DNA from: Ichthyophthirius multifiliis
Lineage: Eukaryota > Ciliophora > Oligohymenophorea > Hymenostomatida
Assembly (NCBI RefSeq): GCF_000220395.1
Contig: NW_004085892.1
Span: 1 to 64,000 of the forward strand
Length of the DNA: 64,000 bases
Reading direction: 5' to 3'
Part shown: positions 44,668-57,400 of the stretch, in pieces
Numbering within the stretch: position 1 is the stretch's first letter
Layout: each line of letters opens with the position of its first letter
Notes under the pieces: model-generated
What the model saw: the letters and a program-made list of their open reading frames with translations, nothing else
The model's database searches: none
What the model was told of the DNA's origin: nothing
Position numbers and translations under genes: made by a program

Positions 44668-46056
44668 TCAATAATAATTATAATTTTAATTATTTTAATA
44701 TTAATTTATACTATTATTAATAATATTATTAATATTATTATTATTATTAATATTATTATTATTATTATTATTATTGTTATTATTATTTTTATTATTATTA
44801 TTTATATTTTTTACTTCTCCTTAATTTATTCTTTCTAATTATATGCATGCTATTTCTCCGTATTAACTAGACATATATTTTTTCGGTACTGCTTAATAAT
44901 TTGATTTATTAATATTTTCTATAACATTGCACATTTCAAATGCACAAATTCTAACTTATTATTCATTATAATGTGAATTTTTTTCAATTATTATTGGCCA
45001 GCAATTCGCTTTTTTCAGAATTTTATTTGTTAAATATATTGCAGCACAAGCTTTTAAGCTTTCTTCGAATTTCACGAATTTATATTCAACCAAGCTTAAT
45101 TCTAATAAATACATTGAAAGATCTGTACTTTTTTTATCAATTTAAATTAATCTATTATATCTTTCTATAAACCTTAAAGCAGAAGGCACTGTAAAATTAA
45201 AATTAAGAGCCATCACAATAGACCCTTCCATTTATAAAATATCAGTTTTTTAATAAGTTCTTTAAGTTACTTCTATGAAATCTTTTAATGGAGGAGGATA
45301 TATTTCTTCATATTTAGCTGCTATAAATAATGCTGTAATACCCACAAGTTATAGCTTTTCTCGAGTACATGTAGCCCTATCTAAGAATCTATCGATTATA
45401 TTTACACACATAAATAAAGTTTCGGGCAGAAGACGGAATCTTTTATGAGCTTCCACTATCCAATCTATTAGTAAATTTCGCATTCTTTCACTTATATGTA
45501 TTTGTTTTTCCATATAATTTGTTATTTAATAATTTTTCTATATATAAAAACTTTAAATTAATTAATTATTTTATATTTTTTTACTTCTCTTTAGCGTAAA
45601 TAATCGAAAATTTATTGCGCATATTAAGATATGAAAGATGGTTTTTCTTAATTTTGGATTTTATTTATTTCATTTTCACCATTTTTTATTGAAAAAATTA
45701 TATTATTAAATGTATTATTGTTTTAATTTATTATTTGTGTTTAAATTTTCTTTTGCATGTTTTGGGGAATGTCAGATTAATGTTTAATATGCATTGTTAA
45801 TTTTTTAGATGAATTTTTTTTTTAATTGTTGTCTTGATGTACATTTTCAAATTATATTTTATGTTTTTGGGAATTGTTTCTTAATTATTATATGTTCTAC
45901 TATTTTTTTTTTAATTTTTTTAGTTTATTTTTTTTTTATATAATTTACAAAAAAGTTCGTACTTTCATTTTCACATATGTTGCTTATTTCTTTACCGAAA
46001 TGTCGATTTTATTAAATTTAATAAGTTTCGTTTAATATATTATCAATTTTTTTCAT
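44668..46056 (-). CDS. B-type mitotic cyclin
   Basis: CDK regulatory subunit, 430 residues. Exons 46056-45949, 45899-45585 and 45537-44668 with 49- and 47-bp introns, all phase 0. The cyclin box is textbook: M-R-N-L-L-I-D-W-I-V-E-A-H, L-L-P-E-T-L-F-M-C-V-N-I-I-D-R-F-L, L-Q-L-V-G-I-T-A-L-F-I-A-A-K-Y-E-E, then a second box (L-E-L-S-L-V-E-Y-K-F-V-K-F, A-C-A-A-I-Y-L). Near the N-terminus R-H-F-G-K-E-I-S-N resembles a divergent destruction box, which would make it a target of the Cdh1-like activator 9 kb away. The C-terminus is a long poly-Asn run from (AAT/ATT)n. The second intron falls just before Y-M-E-K-Q, a conserved cyclin position. Confidence 0.9.
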
Positions 46057-47050
46057 TTTTTATTTTATTTTTTAATATATATGACCTTTATAATTAATTT
46101 TTGTTATTTTTATTATATTTAAATAAATACCTTCTTTTTTTTTTTAATTATTATTATTTAAATTTTTTTTTTTAAAAAAAAAATTAATTTTTTTATATTT
46201 AAATCATCTATTTTATTATAATAATGATAGATATTATTCAGGTAAACAAAATACTTTTTAATATTTATATTTTTAAATGTAATATGAATTTTTTATTGTA
46301 AAATAATATAAATAATTTATAAACTAAATGATTAATATTCAAATATATTTAAAAAAATTATAAATATAAGTTTTATAATTATGTAATTTTCAGCAAAAAT
46401 TTCAAATTTAAAATGTTTTATTTTTTTAAAAAAAAATTGATTTTTTTTATATAAAAAAATATAATATTTATTTAAATACAAATTAAAAAAACATATATAT
46501 ATTATCAAATAAAATTTTGCTTATAAATTTATAAAATAATAAAATAATTTAACAGTAAAATAATCCATAATAAAAAAAGACATAATGTTAATTTTAATCT
46601 TATTTTATTTATTATATCTATAAAAAATGTAATAGATATATATATAGATATATATATAAATATAAATATATATTTATATATTTATATATTTATATATTTA
46701 TATATTAACATACAAATATATAATTATTAACATACAAATATTTAATTATATAAAAATATTTTTAATAAATATAAAATATATTTATTTTTTTAATAAAAAT
46801 ATTTATTTTTTTTATTTAAAGTAAAATTAATAAATCTTATTTTAATATATAAAAAATGTTTAAAATATTCAATTATCATTTTTAATTATTCATAAAAAAC
46901 TACTTTAAATATTCTAATAAAATAATATTTTTTTACAGTTCTTTATTCCTTTTTTAGTCTAAATTTTAATTAAATAAAAAATCAATTTGCAACGAATAAA
47001 ATAAAAATAACATTATTTAAATAGAACCAGATAGTATTTTTTTAAATAAA
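46057..47050. other. Divergent intergenic region, 1 kb
   Basis: AT-rich, with a decamer-like repeat (TTATATATATT variants) near 46670-46700 and TA tracts. No gene is seen. Confidence 0.6.
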
Positions 47051-48742
47051 ATGACATTTATAAGCCGTTTATTAGGAAATAAAAATGAAAATTATATACT
47101 AATAATAATATAAGAAGATAATTATGAAGAAACATAATAAAGTATCAAAATATCTAAACATTTGAAGAAAATAATGACTGAAAATGATATACAAATGAAT
47201 GTTTATGTAATTTCAATGAGTACATTAGATTAAGTTAAAAAAATGGCGTCTAATTAGATAGATAAATACAAAATTTTGGAAAAATATTAAGACAAATTAG
47301 AAGAAAATAATGAGAAAATTTAAATTTATTTAAAGACTATTTATTCAAAGGAGCTTATTTACATTAAAAAAAGAAGAAATTTTTACAATAATGTTTATAA
47401 AAGTAAAAAAATTGGTAAAAAGATAAAAAAATACACAAATTTATTTGAGACAATTGAAAATAATGAAAACGAGATTTAAAAAGATGAATAAAATTTAGCA
47501 ATTTTAATCCAAAAGTAATTTTTTAGACTAAACGAACCCCTTATTTTAATAATTAATCATAGTTAAAATGAAAAAAACGTGAAATTAATATAAAAATGGT
47601 GTCTTTTTTGTATGGACAGGAAGCTTTTATCCTTAAAAGCTAAATTTATATTATTAAAAAATAAAGAAATTATAAAAAGAATGGGATTAGAGGATGGATA
47701 AATATATATTTTAAGAAATGATTTAGTTTAGAAATTAGAAAATTGCAAGATTTAATAATTCGGTTAAAAAGGATAAACTAAATTAATATTTTCGGATGAG
47801 ATTTTATATATTAAAAATGAAAGAAATTTAGATGGAATGAATTTAAAATTAAACTTTTTTAAAGAAAAATTGGAAAGCTTTGAGAGTTTTACTTCCAATC
47901 GGAAAAAATAAAAAGATATAGATGGTTTTATGGAATTTATTTTATAAAGAATAAGCTTTATTAGTGATAATAAATTTAGTACTATAGGCAAATTTTTTAA
48001 GAATATAACAAATAATAAACAAAAGTATGTTTTTGCCTTAAATTTATAATAGGAAGATATGTAAAACTAGAATAGGGTTTTAGTTTTAAAATAAATATAT
48101 AATAAATATAAAGATTAATTTCATTTTTTGGTTGTTTAAGATAATTAATTAAACGAACTTTTTCCTCATATGAGTTATTTTTATCCTTCTTTTTCATTAT
48201 TTAATATATTTAAGAATACTTAACATTAAGAAAGGAAAATTTAAAAGGAAGATGTTTTTTTGCCTTTTGAGAAATATTTTTTAAGTGATTAATTTTCTTC
48301 ACCTTTTTAGTAAAATTTTTAATCTTTAGAAAAGTAAATTAATTTAGTTTTAAATTCATAAATGTAAAATACTTTATTAGTTGAATAAGGAAATTTAATT
48401 AAGAAAATTAATAGGGATTAATTAGAGGAAATTATCAGTTTTTAAAAAGAACCATTTTTTGTTTATGTTTATGATAAAAGAAATATTTAATAGAGTTTTA
48501 ATGATTTTATTATTTAATAGTAGATTATTAATAGTGAATTTTATAATAATTTTAAACTTTTTAAAATGGAATTGGGAAATTAACATTAAATTTTATATTA
48601 AATTTAACCGAAAAGTGATTGTATTATATATGTTAATCCTATAAAAAAATAAGTATATTATAGTTTTTTTAATGATGAATAAAATTAAATTGAAAATTTG
48701 GATGATATTTAATTTTTTATTAAGTAAGTTTAAGAAAAATGA
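47051..48742 (+). CDS. Unknown 563-residue protein, possible thioredoxin-like folds
   Basis: A single uninterrupted frame of 564 codons from ATG 47051 to TGA 48742, far longer than chance. No domain is recognised with certainty. Alternating short beta-like and helical segments recur: N-Y-I-L-I-I-I-Q-E-D, P-L-I-L-I-I-N-H-S, Y-V-F-A-L-N-L-Q, F-H-F-L-V-V-Q-D and P-F-F-V-Y-V-Y-D. Each starts a stretch of about 90-100 residues. This pattern is compatible with several tandem thioredoxin-like folds lacking C-x-x-C (inference only). The single C-x-x-C here is C-L-F-C in W-C-L-F-C-M. No signal peptide or transmembrane helix is seen. It is followed closely by a poly-T tract and then the pseudokinase gene on the same strand. 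Confidence 0.7.
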
Positions 48743-48789
48743 ATATTTTTTTTTTCGTAAAATATGAAAAAATACAAAAAAATTATAAT

Positions 48790-48791
<2 letters not shown>

Positions 48792-48820
<29 letters not shown>
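48792..48820. repeat. Long poly-T tract
   Basis: Around 29 consecutive T residues just downstream of the unknown 563-residue gene, the longest homopolymer in the window. It may serve 3'-end formation or be an unstable, poorly called run. Confidence 0.8.
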
Positions 48821-48924
48821 CAAAAATAAATTTTAAAATACATTTATTTTTTATTACATATAAACTAAAAAAATTATTGTTTTAAATTTTATTTAAAAAA
48901 AAATCAAATAAATAATAAAAAAAA

Positions 48925-50134
48925 ATGGGTAATTCAAACACATCAAATGAAAAAAATTAAGAAAATGAATCCCGATTAATTTAAACTACAAGTCTAGCAA
49001 TAAAAGATTTAATATATATTGCATATAAATCTGATGACGATGCATATGGCGAAATAAAGATTTTCCGTTAAAAAAATCAGACAAAAGAATTAGAAACTGT
49101 CGAATAAAATCAAGAAAATACTGAAAATTAAAGTAATTTTATTTGTGTAAAAAGTAAGATATTCGAGGATAAGTAAAAATGTGAACAATATATATAAATA
49201 ATAAGCGATAAAATGAGATAATAGGAAAATAATATAGCAAAAATATTAAAACACGAATATATACATAATAGTACTTTATGTTCTAATGTTTATAAAGTTG
49301 ATTTAGCTTTAGAATATTATGAAAATAATTTAAGAAATGAAATACAGACTAGATTTGAGATAAAGTAGATTTTTTTAGAAAATGAGATTTATTTTTTATT
49401 AGAAAGTGTTTTAAATACACTCATTTATATGGAAGAAAATTCAACCTTTCATGGAGAAATATGCCCAAATACGATTTTATTTGATTAATAAGGGAATATT
49501 ATTATTAACAGACGTTAATTTTTTAAGAAAAGTAGTTTAGGGAATTCTGAAAATGGAATCTGTTGGCTTTTTTAAATAACATTATTTTTATTCGCCTGAA
49601 ATGTTAAAGTGTATCTAAGAAAATGAATTCGGGAAATTATCTTTGAATAAAAATGACGTTTTTTGTTTGGGATTGGTCGCTTTGGAAATGGCTACTTTTG
49701 GAAATATTTAAAGTATATTCGATTTCGATAATTTTATTATAAAAGAAGAAATTTTAGTTTAACTTTTGGAAGATGTGAGGAATTTATATGGAGATTATTT
49801 GTATTTTTTATTGGTTAATATGTTAGAAAAAGATGAAAAAAGATAAGATTTGAAAGGTATTTTGGGCATTTTATAGAAAATTTTAGAAGGGAATCTAAGC
49901 GATAGAGAAATGAAAAAAATCATGAATGAAAAAAGTGGGGATAAATAGTCTCATTCATATATTTAGTAGGAATAATTATAATTAGAATAAAATGAAGAAA
50001 TAAAAAGGGCAGTTAATGATTTTAAAATTAAAGAAAAAATATAATCAAATAATAATATTGAAAAAGATAATAATTTATAATAATCATAATAATAAAAATA
50101 TTAAATAGAAGATAATTTTATTATTTATAAATGA
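48925..50134 (+). CDS. Probable N-myristoylated pseudokinase
   Basis: About 400 residues. The N-terminus M-G-N-S-N-T-S matches an N-myristoylation signal (Gly2, Thr6). The C-lobe is kinase-like: F-H-G-E-I-C-P-N-T-I-L in place of H-R-D-x-K-x-x-N, I-L-T-D-V-N-F in place of D-F-G, then Y-F-Y-S-P-E-M (APE-like) and D-V-F-C-L-G-L-V-A-L-E-M (helix F, D-V-W-S-x-G). HRD Asp is Glu and DFG is D-V-N, so phosphotransfer is doubtful. The N-lobe is poorly conserved. The frame must lose one base near 49500-49507 (GAATATTATTATTAAC) to go from F-D-Q-Q-G-N-I-I to L-T-D-V-N; this may be a sequence error. The tail is Q/N/E-rich and ends at TGA 50134. Confidence 0.68.
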
Positions 50135-50193
50135 AAAAAAGTTAATTTAAAATAAAATTAAAAAAATATATAAAAAAATTTAAATATATATAT

Positions 50194-50237
<44 letters not shown>

Positions 50238-50282
50238 TATATATAATATATATATTTATACATATATTTTATATATATTTAG

Positions 50283-50508
50283 AAATCTTGATTAAATAGA
50301 TTACAAAGTTAAATAAGCCCTAAGAAGAAGCCAAGAAGTTTGCTTGAAATATGAATATTCGGGATTAAGATTATTTAAAGATGAATTATTGGCAGATGAA
50401 ATATATATTCCCGATAATAGTTAATATGCTAATAAATATAGGAAAAAATAATTTTAGGATGTAAATAATAGCTTGTATCATGGCAAAATTTAAAAAAAAA
50501 AAAATTGA
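50283..50508 (+). CDS. Orphan 3' exon-like coding fragment
   Basis: Follows a TA-rich stretch ending TTTAG and reads about 75 protein-like codons to TGA 50508. It includes S-Q-E-V-C-L-K-Y-E-Y-S-G-L-R-L-F and E-I-Y-I-P-D-N-S-Q-Y-A-N-K-Y. It has no ATG of its own. It may be the last exon of the pseudokinase gene if that gene's apparent stop at 50132 is an artefact of another frameshift, or the remains of a separate gene. Confidence 0.4.
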
Positions 50509-50999
50509 TTATATATATATATATACATATATTTTTTAAAGTATTTTTTTTTTTTACTATTTGTTTGACATAAAATCAGTTAAATATTTTTATATAAAAA
50601 AAAAATTAAAAAATTTTGATATAAAATAATAAATATTTTTAAATTTTCTATTTATTTAATTAAAAATAACAAAAAAATTAAATAATAATATCTTTTATTT
50701 TATTTTTAAAAGTAATATATTATTTACTGTAAGAAATTATCAATTAAATATAATATTATTATATTATATAAATATTTATTTTAATAAATATTGCAAATTT
50801 AATATTTTTTATTTAAATAAAAAAATGTAATTATATTTTATTTATTATTTACAATTTTATAAATATTATTTTATTATTTTTATAAAATACAAAAAAAAAT
50901 TGATAATAATAATAAATATATAAATTTGATATATATAATTTGAAATAATGATTATAAATTATATAATAAATAATATTAATAATTTAATAAATAATAAAA
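50509..50999. other. Intergenic AT-rich DNA
   Basis: Spacer upstream of ATG8. No signal. Confidence 0.6.
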
Positions 51000-51527
51000 A
51001 TGGATTAAAAATAAAAATAAATATATATACCTTTTAAATAAAAATATACTTTAGGGGAAAGAATTAAAGAACTTGAAAAATAAAAATAAAAATATCCAAA
51101 TATGATTCCTGTAATTGTTGAATTAGATAAATATGCGAAAACATTATAACCTCTTTAAAAATCAAAGTATTTATTTTAAAATAAATAATAATTAAAATTA
51201 TCAAAAATATTAAATTTACTATTATAAAAATATATTAGATTTTTATTATCAAGAGAATTAAAATTACATGAATTTTAATAAACTGTACGTAGAAAACTTG
51301 AACTTAAAAATGAAAATGATGCACTGTTCTTTTTTATTGGAAACAGAAATATAGAAAAAATAAGTAAATTATATATAAAAAACTATCATAATAATAATTT
51401 ATATATATTTCATAATTTTAATTATAAAGATAAAACTATGAGTGATATATATGAAACTAATGCAGATAAAGAAGATGGATTTTTATATGTAACCTATTCA
51501 GATTAGGATGCTTTTGGATATGACTGA
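51000..51527 (+). CDS. ATG8: ATG8 autophagy ubiquitin-like protein
   Basis: Ubiquitin-fold modifier conjugated to phosphatidylethanolamine on autophagosomes. Exons 51000-51166, 51239-51363 and 51430-51527 (introns 72 and 66 bp) give 129 residues. Family phrases are G-E-R-I-K-E-L-E-K-Q-K-Q-K-Y-P, P-V-I-V-E-L, F-L-L-S-R-E-L-K-L-H-E-F, A-L-F-F-F-I-G-N and a C-terminal M-S-D-I-Y-E-T-N-A-D-K-E-D-G-F-L-Y-V-T-Y-(S). The protein ends D-A-F-G-Y-D: the conjugated Gly is followed by two residues, so ATG4 cleavage would be required. The first 17 residues before the G-E-R-I motif are a K/Q-rich extension. Confidence 0.93.
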
Positions 51528-52324
51528 ATTAATAAAAAAAAATCATTTGAAAACAAAATATATATATATATATCTTTATATAATTATATTTAAAAGAAAT
51601 TTAATATTTATTTTTATTTTTAATTTTATGTTATATATCATTTTACTAAAGTAAAATACTAATTTATATAAATATTATAGGAATATTTTGAATTATAAGG
51701 ATTATTTATATAATATTAATATTATTATTTTAAAATATTATTTTTAAAAATTACTCACAATAAAAACTTATATTAAAAACTAATATTAAGCATATTATAT
51801 ACAAGTTACATTTATGGTATTGATTTATAAAAATGATCTCCATTATATATAATAAATTACATTTATAAACAATGAATATATATTTCTTTGATTTTAAATA
51901 ATTATTATTATATATACATTAAATAAATTTGATTTTAAAAATAATTAATTAAAAACATAATATATATTTTTGTGTGTAATTAGTTTCAATATTTTTTATT
52001 TGTGGCCTAATTTTGTAAAAATATATTAATAATTTATTTGGCGGATATATGCTAAATTAATATTTTGTTTATTTCTTTTATATATGAAAATATATTGATT
52101 ATTATTTTTGTTTTATTTAGTAATTTTATAAGAATTTCTAAATACAGAGTTTTATTTTATAAAAAAATGTCGTTTTATTTGTATATATATTGTTTTATTT
52201 TTTATGTTTAATATTTAATCTATTTATAATATTTTTTATTTTTTTTAATTAATTGAATAATTACAAAATCTAAAATTAATTAAATACGAAATCTTTAATA
52301 ATATTAGTTAAAAAATAAATTAAA
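51528..52324. other. Intergenic AT-rich DNA
   Basis: T-rich spacer. No coding frame is supported on either strand. Confidence 0.6.
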
Positions 52325-53967
52325 ATGAATTTTTTTAAAATAATATTAAAATAAAGTTCTAAAAATCCTTTTTTAAATATAAAGCCATATTTTAATTTTG
52401 TAAAAATATTAAAAAAGCCAATAATAGCTCATAAAAATAATATAAAAAACTTAGAAAATAAGAAATAAAATTAAATATAAAATTCTTAAAAAAATTCTGA
52501 AATATTAATATAAGATACAAAATAATAAGAAATAAATGAAGAGCAAATTTTAGATTAATAATTTTAATAAGAAAACAGTACAATAATTATTGAAACTGAG
52601 AAATTAATAGAAAAGACAATTCCTATTATAGACGAAAAAGATAAGACTTGTATATTTAATACATAAATAGGTAAAGTAAAATACATAAATACTTAATTAT
52701 CATTCGAAAAATAATAAAAAATAAATACTATATATCATCTACATAATACTACATCGGCTAATTATATAAGAAAAATATTTAAAAATGAGAAAGATTTTTT
52801 ATTAATATTTAGTGTATATGCGAATTATTTTAATGCTAATTAAATTTTTTAGGCTGCCAAAAAAATAATCAACGAACATTTTTACGGAACAGAAAGGAAA
52901 CCAAAAAATCCTTTCCAGAAATGCAAAAACGAAAAAGAAATTTATAATTTATACCGCCGAATAGAAATTTTAAAAAAATAATTTTTTTTAAAGAATTTGT
53001 ATTGCATCTACCTATGATGGATAATTGAGATTACACGGCAATAAAATTCCTTAATCTTAATTATTAAAACTACATTTAGGAAACTAATAAAATGCTTTAG
53101 AAAAACATGATTTTATTCTTCCTTATACATTCTGGTAAGGTATTAATTCTGCCGAATAATATGAAAATAATGGCATTTCGATTCCCTAATTAAACGGTAA
53201 AAAAGTATTTCCTATATATGGAGTCTTCCCACCTACTCAATAGCATTATTTGTAACTTTTCCATAAGTACTTAGATAATAATAGGCATTTTACAAGAGGA
53301 ATCGAGAATGCCTGTGATATAGGCTGTGGAAGTGGAGTTCTATCTTTTATTTTGGGATAAATGAATTCTGATGTAAAATATTGGCTTTAGATAAAGAAGA
53401 AAAGGCTGTTAGATGTACAGGAATGAATGGGGCTATTTTAGGGATGGGTTAAAGTATTAAAAATATTTAATTTGATTTATGTCAATAATAAGATAATAAT
53501 AATGGTATTTAATAATTATTTAAAAGAATAGGAGTATAATAGAAGTTTGATCTTATTTTCGCAAATCCACCTCGGATTACAGTAAGTCCACTTAATAATG
53601 AAAGTTCTTTAGATATTTCTATCTATGACTATAAAGAATAAATGCTTGAAAGTTGTTTTAGATTTGCATGTATAATATTTTTATTTTATTTTTTTATATT
53701 TAAATATTAGAATAATATTTAAATCATGAAACTAAAAAAAATAGAAAAGGAAAATTCTTGTTGATTTATAGTGATATATCAGAAAATATAGGAATTTAAT
53801 AAAAAGGAAAAATTGAAGAATTGTGTATTAAGTTTTAATTGGTTATTACAAGTTAAGAGTCTATGAAACTTATTAGTGATAAATAGCTTATATTAAAGAA
53901 AAACGATCCTCTTTTTGATATTAAATGTAAATCGAATGTTATTTTATATGAAATAAATCGTATTTGA
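52325..53967 (+). CDS. Class I SAM-dependent methyltransferase, MTS/HemK-like
   Basis: Exons 52325-53669 and 53711-53967 (41-bp intron), about 533 residues once two suspected indels are allowed for. The catalytic core has motif I C-D-I-G-C-G-S-G-V-L-S-F, acidic motif II A-L-D-K-E, and motif IV F-A-N-P-P-R, typical of enzymes that methylate amino groups in bases or glutamine side chains. Before it lie Y-T-F-W-Q-G and G-V-F-P-P-T-Q. The basic, hydroxylated N-terminus (M-N-F-F-K-I-I-L-K-Q-S-S-K) might be a mitochondrial targeting signal. One indel lies in A7/T8 runs near 52974-52992, the second at A4 near 53373-53376. The substrate cannot be named from sequence alone. Confidence 0.7.
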
Positions 53968-54432
53968 CTTAAATTATTAAAATAATATTATATATATATA
54001 TATATAAATAAATAAATATATTATTAACAGATAGTAATAATAATAATGTTTTTAATTTAATGGTTAAAAATTATTATATATATATATAATTTTTATTTTT
54101 AATTTATTTTATAATTTTAAATATATAAATAATAATTAATTTTATTTCTAATTAAAAAAAAAAAAAAAATATAAAGTAAAAAATATAAAATATATAAGTT
54201 AATTTCTTTTAACCATAAAAAAATGTTTGAATTTGATTTTATTTAATTATACAAAAATATTTGTTTTATTTATGACTATAAATTTTATAAATAAAATTAA
54301 AAAAAAAATATTAAAAAATATTATTTACATATATATACTTAAATAAATTTAAATAACTGATAAATAAAATAATAATTATATATATATATATATATTAAAA
54401 TAAATAAATTAAATATTTGTAAAATAAAAATA
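53968..54432. other. Intergenic AT-rich DNA
   Basis: Spacer between methyltransferase and cyclase genes with TA runs. Nothing else is seen. Confidence 0.6.
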
Positions 54433-57400
54433 ATGAGTGATTAAAATCCTTAATAATAAGAAAATTAAAAAATTTAAACAAATTAATATAAGCCGAATGA
54501 ATACGAATAGGTTAATTTTATTATAAATTTATTAATATAAAAATATTAAAATAAAATATATTTAAATATTTATATATTTTATTAATTTAAAAAATATATA
54601 AAAAAAACTAATATGATAATATAAAATAAAAGTAAAACAAAGCAAAGTAATAATAAAATGATTTAGAAAAATAATAAGAATAGCAATAACATATATAAAA
54701 AGAATAAAAATAATCTTTAAACAATATAAAAAATAAATCTTAACCAAATAATGAGGTAAAAAATTATATAATTATTTTTATTTTATTTTTAAAATAATAA
54801 GGAAAATAATAAGTAAAATAATAAAAATTAAAAAGGTAATAAATATGTATATATGTATAAATAATTTTTATATTTACATATATATTGATTATTTAAAATA
54901 TTTATATATATATATATAAACATGTTAATATATGCTTATATATTAATTTTTTAAATAGAAAATGAATTAAAAGATTAAAAATAAATCATGTAAAGAATTC
55001 AATAAAAAATAATAAATAATTTAATATAACTTATAAAATATTTTTCATAAATTTATATAATAATTTAAAAATTTTTAATAATTTTTAAAAGATATAATTA
55101 CGTTTATATTTTTTAAAAATAGTCCTTAATAATCTGATTCACCATAAAGGAATAGTTTACTTTAGAAAAATATTAACTCAAATCAAATATAATCAGGTAC
55201 AGCTATAGAAGAAAAAAAAGAGCAACAAAATCAAATTTTTAAAGATGATGATGACGATGAATCTAAACTTATAATTCATCCATTAGTAAATGCGTTTTTG
55301 AATAGTTTACCATTCAGTATACTTGTTAACGCTTTGACTTTTTTTACACTTTTTGGTGATGATATTAGAATAATAGCATTTGATAAAGATGCAGATGTAT
55401 ACTTTGATGCTATTAATATTTTAGCTTTGATTGTATTTTCTTGTGAAATTATATTATGTGTAATTAGTAGAAAAGGATATGCATGCTCGTTTTTCTTTTG
55501 GTTGGATACAATTTCTACTATTTCTCTAGTTTTAGACATTTAATTAATTTCTAATTATTTATTTTATTCTTCTACTGCTAATACATAATCTTTAGCAAAA
55601 GCAGGAAAAACTTCAAGAATAGGAACAAGGTAAATATATAAATATATATATATAAATATATATAAATATATATATATCTATATATATTTATATTATTTAT
55701 ATTATTTATATTATTAATTTTATCTTTTTTTAAACAATTATATTAAAGGGCAGGAAGAATAGTTAGATTAGTTAGATTAATTCGTATAGTTAAATTATAT
55801 AAGGCAGCATCAGCTGAAAAAGATGATGAAATTTAAATAAAAAAAAAAATAGAAGAAAGACGAATGAAAAAAAAATAAGTTTATCCAAATCCTAGTAATT
55901 ATGGTAATTTATAAAAAAACTCTAAATAATTGGATTCTAATATAGATAACGAGAAGAATTAAAATAATAATATAAATACTGAAAATAAATAGGAAAATAT
56001 AATTGTTGATAATAATGGTTCTTAAAAAAGAGATAGTAATTATAATACTAATAACACTTAAAATAATGATTAAATAAAAAAAAATGTAATTAATATAATT
56101 ATTATTTAAAAAATTATTAAATTAAATAAAAAATAAAATTAAGGCATTTATTCCTCCTAAAGAATCCCGTGTATCAAAAAAATTATCCGATTTAACTACT
56201 AAACGAGTAATAATAATAGTACTAGTATTACTTTTTATACTGCCATTATTTTCTGCTGATTATTATTTTGACCCACCTATTACTATGGATTTGTGTATCC
56301 AACAATTAGTATTAATCACAGAAAACAATAACTCCTAAAAAGCAGACATTAAACTATTATTTGATACTATAGTTGAACGTCATAAAAACTTACAAACCCC
56401 TATCGTGTATTTATAAACGCCTTTTTAGGACAAAAGTTTATAATATTAAAGTTCCGATTTTAATCTCCTACGTTTAACAGAAAAAGAAGGTACTGAACTT
56501 CCTATTGATTTAAATAATTTCAAATAAAATCACCTTAATGGATTTACTTAAGATATAATATATATGAGCACTTTAAGTGAAGATAATTTAGTATTTTCTG
56601 GATATCTGAATATTCGATCAAATTCAATAGTAAACGCAGGACTTTCGATTGGAAGGACTATTTTCGTATGTATAGTATTAACTGTTGGAGCTTTGTTATT
56701 CGCTAAAGACGCAAATGATTTGGCTTTAGGCCCAATAGAAAGGATGAGAGACAAAGTAATTTAAATCGCAAATAATCCTTTATCTTCGAAGGACTAGAAA
56801 TTAATTAAAGGTAAAGATGTTGAATAATATGAAACTGTAATTATCGAAAATGCCATTATTAAAATTGGTACTTTACTCGCATTAGGCTTTGGTGATGCCG
56901 GAAGTGAAATCATTGGAAGTAATATGGCTACTACAGGAGATGTGGACCCTATGATTCCTGGTAAAAAAAAATGCGCCATTTATGGTTTTTGTGATATTAG
57001 GAATTTCACAGATGCCACCGAAGTATTATAAGAAGATGTGATGGTTTTTGTTAATAATATAGGTGAAGTAGTACATACTATGGTAGATAGATATTTAGGG
57101 GCTGCTAATAAGAATATTGGAGACGCTTTTTTATTAGTATGGAAAATTTAAGAAAATAAATATTCAATAGATGATTTGGAAAATACAATTGTTTATCATG
57201 ACAAAAAGTATATTAATATGCTTTCAGATTACGCGGCGATTTCTTTTGTTAGAATTAATGCCAAAATTAATAGGTTGCCAAAAATTTTGGCCTATAGACA
57301 AGATAAAAGACTCTAACAAAGAATTGAAAATTATGCAGTAAAAATGGGGTATGGATTACATATAGGCTGGGGAATAGAAGGAGCTATTGGATCAGAATTT

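Noticed and set aside
55276-55539. Minus-strand 87-residue frame opposite the cyclase
   Set aside because: Antisense shadow of the S1-S3 region of the voltage-sensor/cyclase gene.
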